The position numbers were made by a program, and so were the translations under genes. The notes beneath the pieces were generated by a model that was not told the DNA's origin, ran no database searches, and worked only from the letters and a program-made list of their open reading frames with translations. Shown here piece by piece: positions 45,236 to 57,638 of a stretch of 64,000 bases of DNA; position 1 is the stretch's first letter; the number at the start of each line of letters is the position of its first letter. Where the stretch lies: contig CM043965.1 of the NCBI GenBank assembly GCA_014529385.2, positions 15,254,912-15,318,911 of the forward strand, written 5' to 3'. This DNA comes from Adiantum capillus-veneris (lineage: Eukaryota > Streptophyta > Polypodiopsida > Polypodiales > Pteridaceae).

Positions 45236-45645
45236 ATGGCCAAATCAGGCATCTTTTGCACCAAAGAACCGCACCGGGGGGTGTTTCGGGACCCAAGGGA
45301 TCTGTACCAAGCTCCGTGCACCACGACACACACAATCCTTATTTGAACTACAGATTATGGCCAAATCAAGCATCTTTTGCACCAAAGAACCACACCGGGG
45401 GTGTTTTGGGATCGGAGGGGTCGAATCGAACAAGCCTTTTGTGCGTGGCGCATGAAGCTTGGTCGGGACTCCTCCGATCCCGAAACACCCCTGGCGTGGT
45501 TCTTTGGTGCAAAAGATGCTTGATTTGGCCATAATATGCAATTCAAATAGGGATTTTGCATGTCGTGGTGCACGGAGCTTAGTACAAACCCCTTGGGTCC
45601 TGAAACACCCTTCACCGCGGTTCTTTGGTGCAAAAGATTAGATGG
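45236..45645. repeat. Nested foldback repeat (direct repeat within inverted repeat)
   Basis: The unit ATCTTTTGCACCAAAGAACC followed by a GTGTTT(C/T)(G/A)GGA block occurs directly at about 45250 and 45368, and inverted at about 45522 and 45635. The whole left half (45236-45455) pairs with the right half (45461-45645) around the centre GTGCGTGGCGCATGAAGC. Arms are about 180-210 bp. Confidence 0.88.
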
Positions 45646-45649
45646 ATTC

Positions 45650-46408
45650 TGCTCTTTATGGGGTCTTAACAATGTGTTTTTCTAAAATAAGAATTACAAG
45701 GGTAAATCACGCTCCATACTTAACGCATTTCCATGTCCATCTTTAACAAATTAATTTGTCAAATAGCAAGAATTTTCACTATCATTAATGTAGGTTAGAT
45801 ATTTCTTAAGTTGGCTCAAACTTTTTTGAAAATTCCATTTTAGGTATGTAGTATAGTTGGGAAGCTTCTACGATATCTCAATAAAGATTGATGGAATTCA
45901 ATACTCATTTAGGCTCACTAATAAATTGCAACTTATTGCATAACTTCTATTTTTTTTAAATCCATTTTTTGGGTCCTTTGAAATTTAAAAAAAAACTCTT
46001 ATCATGTTTTTAACGTATAAAAACTACACTTCCATGAATATTTCATATTATATATGGAAGTTATGGTCAGATTATCAAAATCTACCATGACCTGAGTGGT
46101 CTAAGCCACTAACTTGATCCAAGGAACTTTCGTGCATATGTCCTAAAGTCCACCACTTATCCCACCATTCTAGCATTTAGTCAAAGATTCATTAAGTTTT
46201 AAGTACTTACTTAAACTTCCAAATAAGAGGCCCTCCTATATCCCATTCTCTTCCTAATTTTTATAAAGGCTAATTGTACTATTAGCAACTATAAGTTTCA
46301 TGTTCACATTTTAAACTTAATTTTTCTTTATTTAGAAATACGAATAATGAGCTTTCCTTTGTCTTATGGTGCCTTGTGACCATCTTTTCACCAGCCACTA
46401 TTGATATC
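45650..46408. other. AT-rich spacer
   Basis: No gene seen. Confidence 0.4.
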
Positions 46409-47311
46409 TGTTTGGTGGACACACGCGGACTGACACGTAAAACGCGGATGTACACCAAACCTTGTAGTACTGACTCATTTTGTCGAAAGAAGCGGTGTCA
46501 TTTAGCTAATGAGGATTCTCAATTGTTATATATTTTGTCATGCCCTCTTAGCCTCTCTGAGTCTACACCCCTTATAAGTGGCCGAATGGCCGCGGGAAAG
46601 TCCCCTTAGCTCTGAAGTCAAAACCCTTAGTTTTGAAAAACACATTATCATTAGCTTGAAGGAGTATTGGACGTTTACTGTGAGAGCCTCTTGTTGCTAC
46701 AATTTGTAATCCACTTTTCTCCTTGTTTGGTAATCAGAATTCATTTCCAAACAGCACATTGTGTTCCTTGTATGTTGCTCTACAATCTAAGTGTAATCAT
46801 TCTTGATTCTACTGAGGTTTGTAAAGTCTTTTTTGTGAGCTGAATGCATTGATTTGAGGTCTTAAATGGTTGTTTTTTTATGTTTTGACTTTGGATAAGT
46901 GTTTCTATGATTAAGGGAGACCTTTTTGTATAGTTTTGTTTCAGTTTTTTTCACATTTTTTGTGATGGATATTGATTTATATACCTTCCCAAATGACTGC
47001 AGAACTTGGTAGGATTGTACCCTTAGATGTTGTAACACCTTGCTTAAGTTTCATTGCATTCCGAATTTGTTTAGATGCCGAAAAGGTGTGATAACCTAGA
47101 GCGGTGAGATTGGACATAGACTAATTTTCTGACTAGGAAGTGGTTGATTTGATTTTGTTGTGGTATGAATAGCCCTCTGAGTTCACTTTGGTGATATTGA
47201 CACTCTCATTAAGTCTCCGTGCCCCATCTCGAGTTGCTTCCTTGCATATTGACATTATGTTAGTACCAAAAAGCTTTGCTGCAGACTTCCGTCGCGTGTG
47301 ACCCGCTAACA
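46409..47311 (+). repeat. G-plus 5' LTR
   Basis: Starts TGTTTGGTGGACACACG (by comparison with the G-minus LTR start TGTTGGTAGTTGAACGGG) and ends GACCCGCTAACA. 903 bp against 924 bp for the G-minus LTR. The 5' boundary is less certain than the 3' boundary. Confidence 0.72.
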
Positions 47312-47312
47312 T

Positions 47313-47330
47313 TGGCGCCGCTGCCGAGGA
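47313..47330 (+). promoter_or_regulatory. G-plus primer-binding site
   Basis: TGGCGCCGCTGCCGAGGA one base after the LTR terminus ACA. This resembles the TGGCGCCGTTGCCGGGGA site of Athila-like plant elements, usually assigned to tRNA-Asp (recalled). Confidence 0.8.
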
Positions 47331-47639
47331 AGTCGATCCTTGGGTGGTGAGTGACTCAGCTGTACAAAAAATCCCTTCCAAATCTTTTGACACCCATTCC
47401 GTTTACACATAGACAGTAAAGCATCTAGATGTAGGTTTAGTGTTTAGTAGAGACTGGAGTCCGAGACTAGCCAGTGCTACTCCTTATGAGCAAAGAAAGG
47501 TGTAAGTGAAGTACAAGAGAGTATTTCGCTCTTTGATTTTCCCATGCTTGGAAATGATTGTTTCACCACACACTTTGTTGTCGTTTTTATACTTTTAAAT
47601 TCATTTATGTTTGTGCATCTATTTCAGTTTATAGGAGTA

Positions 47640-49110
47640 GGATAAGTAACAATTTCCACCATCAATTTGGGCCAAAGGGATCAGGAAAAAAACTGTCTAA
47701 AAACTTATTTTGGTGCCAAAGACCATAAAATTTCAAAAGTTGAAAAATTGATGGTCAGATCCTCAAAGCTGAACCAAACCCAACAAAACTTGCAAAAGGG
47801 GGATATACAAGCTTGTTAGAGACAGACTGCGCATAATTTTTCCAGTTTTCCTGTCCTACATGGATCGTGATCCATGTACCTTTTTGGAAAAATGAATAAA
47901 AATTGTTTCCTTTGCTTAGAATAGACTCTCAGGCATCAGAACCTTGCGTTTGGCTAGAAGTAGAGTGCTAAAAGACCATTTAAATCAAGAAATTGGCTTA
48001 AGCAGAGCAAACCTTGAAAATTTGGAGAAACTGAACTTTTATTTGTCCAAATTAAAAAAGGGATGAGAATTGGGATCAATTAGAAGCAGGGAACCAGCAG
48101 GACAAAAAATCATTACTAGATGCTGCGCAACATGGATCGCGATCCATGTACCTGGTAGACATTTGTAAGGGAAATTTGACCAGTGTACTCCAACAACTTT
48201 TCCAAAAGGAGCTACAGCAAAAAAGTAAAAAAACTTGATCAAAATACCAAAAAAAGAAGTTGTTTGCAAAAAAACCGCAAAGCAAACACAAAATCTTGCT
48301 TTTGACTTGGAAAAAGTTGATCAAATCCAAAAAGATTTGGGGAAGAGCATCACCATACCCTCTGTCACAAACTCACAAAAGGTCATGCCAAAATCTTTCC
48401 AAACATGCATCATGATCCATATACCTTTTTGGAATTTTGAGCTGATAATTGGTAGGTAGAAAAGTGATAACATTTGAAATACTTTCTCCCAAAGAACTTT
48501 TATCAAGAAAGGTCAAAAGGTGGGCCAAAAGGGCATAAAACAAATCAAGGGGTAAACCACTGAAACAGACCCTAGAATTGATTTTTGGTTGACCTAAAAA
48601 GCTCCAAAACACTTAAAAACCATATAGCCAACATTAGGAGACCAAGGACTAGACCAAGGACTAGCTGTGTGTCAAGTTTCAGTACATTCTGGCAGTGAGG
48701 TACATGGATCACGATCCATGTTCCTCTGGCACAATTTGATATAAAATTTGCACCATAGCTAGAGGACATCACAGGGAGTCTAGTGGCCTTTTCAAAACTA
48801 AATTTGGATATAAAAAACCAGACTAAAAGCCCAAACTTGTCAAGAACTCTAGCAAAGTGTCAGAATTGACCTAATTTTCCATCCAGAAATCTATTTCCAA
48901 AATTTTTGATGCCATAGTACCTACTAATCATGCTGAATCTGATGCTACCAAGAAAAATCAATTTGGTTTCCCAACATGGATCGCGATCCATGTTCCTCTA
49001 AGTCAGAATAAGAGCAAAATTTTACCACATAGAGAGGCACTCCACAAGAACCTGGTGGCTTTTTCAAAATTGAAATTGGACTTGAATTGTTGATGTTGTG
49101 AGTAAAATTG
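47640..49110. repeat. About 272-bp tandem repeats with a 20-bp palindrome in the G-plus leader
   Basis: The palindrome ACATGGATCNNGATCCATGT, or a close variant, sits at 47858-47877, 48130-48149, 48403-48422, 48702-48721 and 48975-48994. Spacings are 272, 273, 299 and 273 bp. Copies at 48130 and 48975 are perfect (centre CG|CG); the copy at 48403 is degraded. Flanking words recur too (TTTTTCAAAA.TGAAATTGGA, GGCACT/GGCAC, TACCTTTTTGGAA). No conserved frame. Confidence 0.88.
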
Positions 49111-49299
49111 TGTGCTATTGAAAAACCTCGATAAATTTTGTTGATTGAAAGCTAGAACTAATATGAACTAATATGAACAGCTATAAACTCACAGCTATCA
49201 TGCATTTTTTGACAGATTGCAGGTACTAGACAATACTACCCAACAAGTAATATCAAAACGGGGAATTCAGACTAGCTAATGAGGTAAACCGGTTTGGAT

Positions 49300-50105
49300 T
49301 TTGCAATACCAATTTTTCATGAATTTGCAATCAGGAAGATTGTACCAGAATAGGAATCCTAGCATCATAGACCAAGCGAGCAATCACTCAACTGAAGGTA
49401 GCATGAATCAAAGACCACTGCATCCTTTAGAACCCATTGTAGAGGAAAGCTTTTCTGACACCTTGTCAAAAACATCATACAACCTAATGACTGAGGACTC
49501 CAACAAGTTGAACCATTAGGAAACAACTTCCATGGGGGCGGGTCGGGTCCTTCTCAACCTGCATCTGACATAAAATTATTGTACTTGAATTTTCAAGCTG
49601 AAAATGTGCTTAAGACCAAAATCTATAAGGATGGAATGGACCGCTACTGTGTGTTAAGTTGGAAAATAAGCCAAGCGAGTTTAGAGACCTTGTAGATGTG
49701 GATTATGACAAGGATAGGTATTTCGACAGAGAGGGAATGATGTACTTAGTGGTTCACAACCTCTTTATTGTGGAAAAATGGGGGAATGACTAGCACCAAG
49801 GACAAGATAGATGAAGAGCTAGCAGATGAACCACCCAAAATGGATAAGCAAAACGCGGTGCTCAGATGCACCAATGAGACAGAGTGGCTTAATACAGACA
49901 ACACTTATGTGGGGCTATATAAATTCAATAATATAGAACAAACACTATATTAGATATGTGATGAACCCTGCATCAAGGAATTGGCTGACCGCAAAAAACT
50001 ATACATTTTCACTTACATAGAGGGGAGAAGTATTCAGGTGGTCATAATGGACAAGTATGGCCGAAAACACTCTCCTATGGATCGTAAGGAGCTAGATCAA
50101 TATAC
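49300..50105 (+). pseudogene. G-plus pre-gag reading frames
   Basis: Three overlapping plus-strand pieces look coding: 49301-49519, about 49570-49800 (KLLYLNFQAENVLKTKIYKD, then LVDVDYDKDRYFDREGMMYL) and 49768-49953 plus its continuation (ICDEPCIKELADRKKLYIFTY). They could be an N-terminal extension of Gag or a separate upstream ORF, as Tat/Ogre elements have. Frameshifts prevent a decision. No known domain is seen. Confidence 0.55.
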
Positions 50106-50110
50106 ATATT

Positions 50111-52061
50111 TTGGGGGACCACTCCACCAGTACTGAAGTGAAAACCATGACTACTCACACGAGACCAGAAATTGGGCATGTACGTCCAGTGAGAACCAGA
50201 GTGGAAGATTCTTTTGGACATGAAAAATTTCCAAACACACGGCCTATGGGATCAACTGGGTCTAGGTCTTCTATGAACACACACATGGGCAGTACATCAC
50301 CTGATGTGACTTACACCACTAGAATCCCTTCGACTATTACACGAGATCGACCTAATGTGACTTACACCACTAGAATCCCTTTGACCATTACACGAGATCA
50401 ACCTGATGAACGTATAGCGGATAGGATACCAGTTATAGTGCCAAGGGGAGATTATGAACCTAGAGATACCACACCAGAAGGACCAAGGGTGGTGAGGATG
50501 GTTGCGGAGTCCAGACGCATGCGACCATCTCAAGTGTAAAAATGTGTACCCAAAAAAGTATAGTGGATCGGGAGATCCATATGCCCATGTTTCGATCTTC
50601 AAACAAGTGTTGAGGGTGGAACAGGTAATTGATTTCTATACTCAATATAAAGGTTTTGGGTTGACTATAGAAGGAACTGCGTTGACCTGGTTTCAACCTT
50701 TAAAAAGTCTAGAATTCCCAAGCATTGAGCAACTTTTCTGAGAATTCGCTGAGGAATTCTCAAAGAGAGGAATTAAGCATAATATTGTCTCTTAGATCTA
50801 TGCATTTAGACAAAAGGAGAAGGAAAAGGTGAAGAAAGCCTCACTTCATTTCAAGCAATACATCTAAAGATACCCTGCTAGAGAACTACCTCATGATGAG
50901 AGATTGTCAGTCCTTTTCATAGAAGGGTTGCAAAACGACACTCTAAAAAAGAACTTTCACTTAAAGGCATGTGTTACTTTTGAGCAAGTAACGAAAGAGG
51001 CGTTGTATCTAGTAGACAATTACAAGGCATATGGAGAGGTGACAGAAGACACAGACCAAGGGATGAGTAGCACTTCTTCAACCACTAGTGAGTCCACAAT
51101 GAAACTGGGCGGGTAAAACCCAACTGTGCCAAATGTCGATCAAATGATTGAAGAAGTGATTAGAAGGATGAACCAAGGAAACAGGAGGAACCCAAATACA
51201 TGACAACCGCCCACCCAAAAATGTTACACTCAGTGGTGCAACCTTCAAAAGAGGCTAGGAGTAAACGTACCGCGTGTACTGAAGTGGTGTGCTACTGAAT
51301 AAAAATGGACAAACCATGAAACCCATGAATGTTTCTATAATAGAAACTATGTTAGAGAGAGACAATACAGGCCACATGGAGGGAAACAATTTCCACCTCC
51401 TCCAAGATACCAAGTAGGGCCAAATAATGCATCCCAAGGGTAGGAAAAACCTCAACTTGTGTTGGGGCATCAACCTCCTTTATCCCAACAAAACAGGGCT
51501 ATGGTAAGGATTTCTCAACCTATAGAAGCACCTTGTGATCAGAGTATGGTCCAGGTAGTTTCATACCGAGAAGATTTAGACAATACCTATGAGAGGGGGT
51601 TTGACGGGAATGCATATTCTTTGGAGGGACAAATTCCATGGATGGTCCCGGAAGAGACGCTAGAACCCTCATACATAGCACAACCAACAAGAAACCATTA
51701 CTTGGTCGATGAAAATATTCTTATGTTCATGGAAAACCAGAACTACAAACCTAGGGGATATCCTCCTAGAAGAGGACAACCGATGGGGGCTCCACAAGCT
51801 TCTCCACCACCTATAGGACTGTGCTATGAGTGCGGTGGGGATCATTGGGCAAGGATTTCTCCACACAAAGGAGAACAAATCAAAATTTTTGGAATCTGTG
51901 AAGGGTGTACACATGACCATCTCATTCCACATTGTCCAAAATACCCTGATAAACAAAGGGAAAGAAACCATGAACAAAATTGGAATCGTGCCAAGCTCAA
52001 GTGGAGCAGAAACAAAACCAATCATTTGGATAAACATGGTAACGAGAGCCTAAGCACATGA
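50111..52061 (+). pseudogene. gag: G-plus gag
   Basis: Frame 50111-50539 is a low-complexity N-terminus with a tandem 17-residue repeat (VTYTTRIPSTITRDRP, then VTYTTRIPLTITRDQP). Frame 50502-50741 begins the retrotransposon-gag core (KYSGSGDPYAHVSIFKQVLR, LTWFQPLKSL), and 50904-51116 continues it (LFIEGLQNDTLKKNFHLKAC). Frame 51459-52061 ends with degenerate zinc knuckles CYECGGDHWARISP and CEGCTHDHLIPHC. Stops lie near 50740, 50795 and 51115. Confidence 0.78.
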
Positions 52062-52247
52062 GTCTACAAGGAACGCCCCAGCCAGCCAAACAGAGATAGA
52101 AAATTTGTATGTCAGAACCCCTAGAAAGTCCTAGAAGGCAAAACGAGACAAGATAAAAGCCAAAAGAGAGAAAGAAAAAATAGCTTTTGAAACCAAATTA
52201 CTACAAACAGAGGAACAGTTGAGGATGGAAAGAGACCCTAAGGAAAA

Positions 52248-53649
52248 ATGCGATGTAGCAAAGCCAGAGGGTCTGTCTTGGTAGACAAGGTCTTTAAACC
52301 CTTGGACGCGATTGTAAAAGCTTATGATGCTAGGTTAAAGCCTAACCAAACCCAGAAGGATAGGTGGCTAATGTACCCTCACCCAGCGTATAAAAAAGAG
52401 AGGTTAAAGATGTGCAAGGAGCTCATCCAAGCCGCTCAAGCACTTATGGAACCATTAGTTCCGATTGCTCCAAAAACTGAGGTGTTAATCTGCGAAAAAA
52501 TTCAAGAGCTAAAGGAACATGGAATCGAAGATGGAGACCAAACATATTCTGTAAAGGAAATGCTCTTGGATACGAAGATAGCAGCCAATACAACAGATGG
52601 AATGTATTTTCAAGCACCTCTGCCAATTCCTGAGGTGGAAGAACAATGGTCACAAGATTTGTGGGAGCATAGCAGAAACAGAAGAGATGGAAGATGCTTC
52701 AGTCAGCACCGAGCACAGAGATCCACCTCGAGTATGAGCTCTACCCCAATGATATTTGATCACTGTATGGTGATGCAGGTATGAAGATATTGGAAGACAG
52801 CAAACGTCAATCATTGAAGACTTTACCTTCATTTATTGACAGCCATGAAACCAAATCAGAGATAAAGAAAGTACCATCTCAATGGAAGGCTAATCCTAAG
52901 ATGATGGATACCAAAACTCTTCATGAGCTGATGTCATCCCCTATCTGTTGTACGTTAACTCTATCAGAGTTACTGTATATAAGACCTCATCTTTGGACAG
53001 AGGTGGGAAAAGATTTGGAGAAAATAGGGTTGGTAATTCCACCACCAAATGCTTCTCCAAAAACATCGAATGACCAAGTCTCGAAACAAACTAAACATGA
53101 GCCAGTGCCAGTGAACAAGGTAGGAGACTATTGTGAAGGGGAAGAAGGAAATACTACCCTGTCCGTGGAGTACAAAGACGTAAAGTCAATAGCAATATTG
53201 GATAGTGAAGCCGGAATACTGCTCTCTGAAAAACTAGAATGAAACTCCCATGAGCAGATGGGTATCTGCGGAAACCTATTGGCATTTTGGAGCAAATTCT
53301 AGTAACCTCTTGTAGAATTGCATATGAACACACGTTTGCCATTATGAATTTTGATGAGAGTAGCAATTTCAATATCATATTGGGTAGACTATTTATACAT
53401 CAGCTCAAAATGGTACAAGATTGGGGTTACGACTACATCTACCTGAGAAACAAGGATGTCACTACGACGATCAATGTCATGGACCATAGCTATAGAGATA
53501 TGGAACGAACCCCAGGAGAGGAACTAAAATCCACAATTGACCAAGAAGGAGAAATACTGGCTTGGCTACAAAACAAAGCTCACAATTGGACAGGTGAAAC
53601 TTCTGAGGGCGGTAGTTTGAAAAAAGACTATTGCATTCCTGATAGGTAA
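52248..53649 (+). pseudogene. pol: G-plus first (pre-RT) protease region
   Basis: Frames 52248-52784 and 52781-53242 form a linker leading to a retropepsin-like site VKSIAILDSEAGILLS, in which Asp-Ser-Gly has become Asp-Ser-Glu. After a shift, frame 53287-53649 has VTSCRIAYEHTFAIMNFD and NIILGRLFIHQLKMVQDWGY, equivalent to the second half of the protease (ILGR.F). This is the standard Gag-PR-RT position. Confidence 0.75.
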
Positions 53650-54227
53650 ACACAAGACGAGGCATATGTACCAAAGCCTTTTCTAGAAGAGATGCTCAAA
53701 CTTTTTGGATGGCAGCAAATACAAGCCACTCTTGATGTATGCATGAATAAGGTAACCCTGACCAAATTCTGCGATGAGGAAGGATATGATATCATTCCAT
53801 TCCAAATGATGAGTGTCAGCCTCCTAAATCCAAATCAGAATTGGAAGTCCCTGATAGGGAAGAAGTTGCAGATTGTCGACACATAGTGGATGAGGTCTCA
53901 GTAAGAGACCTTGACCAAACAGATGAAGAAGCATTCCACGACTCCATGGATAAGCTGTTAGAGAACAGACGAAGAGCTTTCTAGTAGCTTAGATCAGAGC
54001 ATCAAATGGGAGGATTGACAAGTGATCTACTATGATTTTCGAACCAAAATCTTCAAAGACAGCGTAGATACCGGAATAAACGCATGAACAAATGAAACAA
54101 GATGGAAGAATAGTGAGTATCTCTGTTAACCAGAAAAATGTAGTACTTAAGGTTGGTTGAAGCAGCCAATTTCCTTAAAGATGGGATATCAAAGAGGTAC
54201 ATGAAACCTGACTCAAACAAATAAAAA

Positions 54228-55711
54228 ATGATAAAGAAGAACAAACAAAAACCATTAACAGAGAACATTTCCGTAAAAGCAATAAAGTTGTCCAAAACCG
54301 AGCACAAAAACAAGTACAATGAATTGAAACAAGCTTTGAAGGAAGTTTGGACAACAAAATGGGAAACTAATGAGGAATCAAACGATGATAAATGTGATGC
54401 ACCTTCCCACTATAAGAAGTACACTATTCAAGATAGAAAAATTGTGGTGCAGAAATCCAAACGAGACCCACAAGAGCCTGGAACTTCATATGATGGGCTT
54501 AAAAAAGCCAAATGCATAAACTTAGCAAAACCAAGCAAAAACGAGCTTTGAAGGAAGTTTGGACAACAAAATGGGAAACTAATGAGGAATCAAACAATGA
54601 TAAATGTGATGCACCTTCCCACTATAAGAAGTACACTATTCAAGATAGAAAAATTGTGGTGCAGAAACCCAAACGAAACCCACAAGAGCCTGGAACTTCA
54701 TATGATGGGCCTGAAAAAGCCAAATGCATAAACTTAGCAAAACCAGACAAGGAACCTAAAATGACATACATTGCCACGGACCTTACCGAAGAAGAAGAGC
54801 GGCTTCCGATAGAAACACTCAAATGGTATAAAGATGTGTTTTCTTGGTCATACAAAGACCTAAAGGGGATAGATCCAGAGATGTGTCAGCACATGATACC
54901 CCTTAAAAGTGATGCCAGACCATGGAGACAACATACTTATACATACAATGAGACTTTTGCCAAGAAAACTAAGGAAGAGATAGATAAACTGAAGGATGCA
55001 GAGTTTATCTACAAGATTGAACACACCAATTGGGTATCCTCGATTGTGGTAGTACCCAAAAAGAATGGAAAATTGTGTGTCTGTGTAAACCTCAAACAGG
55101 TAAATGCTACCACCATCAGGACAACTATCCACTACCAACAATAACAAACCATGTTATTGATAGAGTTGCGAGAAAGGAGGCCTATAGTTTTCTAGATGGG
55201 TTCTCAGGTTACAATCAGTTAACCATCAAAGTAGAAGATCAACATAAGATAACTTTTGAAATAGAGTGGGGTATATTTGCATACAGGGTAATGCCTTTCG
55301 GCCTGACCAATGCAACTGCCACCTTTCAAAGACTAATGAGTCACGCATTCAAGGAATATCTCAGACAATTTTTAGAGATATATAGGGATGATCCTTATGT
55401 TCATTCTCACCTGAGAAGTGATCACATAACACATCTAGGGAAAGTCTTCAAAAAGTGTAAAATTTATTGTATTTGCTTAAACCCTGAAAAATGTGTCTTC
55501 ATGGTAAGACAAGGTAAAATTTTGGGCCACATTGTGTCCAAAAACAAGATTTCCACTGATCAAGAAAAGATACAAATAATTGCCGCACTATCAAAACCAA
55601 TGAAAATGAAAGAAGTGCAGACATTTATGGGACATTGTGGGTACTACACGCGCTTCATATACATGTATGCGGTAATAGCTAAGCCGTTGTATGCCTCATT
55701 GCTAAGTTTGG

Positions 55712-55719
<8 letters not shown>
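54228..55719 (+). pseudogene. pol: G-plus reverse transcriptase
   Basis: Frames 54228-54551, 54512-55144 and 55030-55719. Visible RT motifs: [55 protein letters not shown], catalytic box IYRDDPYVHS (usually IYMDD), KILGHIVSKNKISTD, MGHCGYYTRFIYMY. A 212-bp tandem duplication in the 5' part and a frameshift near 55100 break it. Confidence 0.85.
54333..54756. repeat. 212-bp tandem duplication in G-plus pol
   Basis: GCTTTGAAGGAAGTTTGGAC starts both copies, at 54333 and 54545. The copies differ at only a few positions. 212 is not a multiple of three, so the duplication shifts the frame. It is absent from the matching part of G-minus. Confidence 0.93.
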
Positions 55720-56406
<687 letters not shown>

Positions 56407-56595
56407 ACAAGAAATCTCTAGCTTTTAGCAGGATGACTATACAAGCACGGTAAGGATGGGATTTTAAGACTATGTGTATAGCCAGAAGAATACGAATACT
56501 ATCTCAAACAGGCTCATATACAACATACGAGGTTTCACAATGGGGAAAAGTTAACATACCAAAGGCTAAAGGGACTAGGAGTCTACTGGCAAAAC

Positions 56596-57330
56596 ATGGA
56601 ACATAGCATCATAACTTATGTAAAATCATGTGATATCTGTACAAAACAACCTCCAGTGGAACAATACATCATAGTAGCAACAGATTGCATGACTAAATGG
56701 GCGAAAGTGAAGGCAACAAAAAAAAACGATGCACGGACTACAACTCAATTCCTTTTTGAAAATATCTTTACCAGATATGGTCTAGCCATTGAAATAGTGA
56801 GCGATAGGGGAACACACTTTCTAAACAACGTCATTGAAAGCTTACTTGACAAATTCATGGTGATCCGTCAAAAATCAACACCCTATCATCCACAAGCTAA
56901 CGGACAAGCTGAGAGCACCAATAAAATCTTATGCAGGGTGCTCACCAAAATAGTCAGTGATTCAAGAAATGATTGGGACCAAAAGCTATACACTGTTTTA
57001 TGGGCTTACAAAGTAGCTTTTAAAACTTCCATCGGGATGACTTCTTTTAACCTTCTGTTCGGGATTAATGCAATTCCACCCATGGAATTCTTAATTAAAA
57101 CACTACGAGTCGCAACACAATTAGGATGGACGGGACACGAGATATCGAAGAGACTAGACACATTGGAGCAATTGGATGAAACCAGAGTAAGAGCGGTAGC
57201 AGGGATATATGCTCAGAAAAGACAAATGAAAGCTTTTCATGATCAACATGTGATTAGCAAGGAGTTCCAAAAAGGGGATTACGTTTTAGCGTATACCCTT
57301 AAACAACACTCTAAAAAACTCAAAAAGTGA
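56596..57330 (+). pseudogene. pol: G-plus integrase
   Basis: A single 244-codon frame. The finger's SCDICTKQ is followed directly by YIIVATDCMTKWAKVKATKK: the segment carrying the first catalytic Asp (WGIDFVEPI in G-minus) is deleted. The second Asp (IVSDRGTHFLNN) and the Glu (HPQANGQAESTNKI) are present. The C-terminal domain (KGDYVLAYTL) then runs to a stop; readthrough would give GPFVIHDISQSGAIKLATL. About 310 bp separate it from the post-integrase frame. Confidence 0.86.
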
Positions 57331-57638
57331 GGGATGGGACCTTTTGTAATACATGATATATCACAAAGTGGTGCCATCAAGCTTGCAACATTGGCAGGAG
57401 AGGAGATGCCTAATTGGATGAGTGGCTGTAGATTAAAGAAATATCTTCTTCCTCTGACACCAGAAGAACTCCAAACCATACATGGGGCAGCTCAGTGCAG
57501 AAGTTGAGCCCATGACATTCATAAACAAGCACAGCAAGAAGACAAAATCAGAATATTAAAGCGGAAGAACATGCAAACCTTCAGAGAAAGGCCCAACAGA
57601 ACAATTGTATCAACTCCCCTCCAATAGCATCCATACAA

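Noticed and set aside
47858-48994. CRISPR-like array of regularly spaced palindromes
   Set aside because: Spacing is about 272 bp with related spacers, in a plant retroelement leader; not a CRISPR array.
50111-50539. Host gene with a repeated VTYTTRIP motif
   Set aside because: It leads directly into the gag core of G-plus, so it is the Gag N-terminus.
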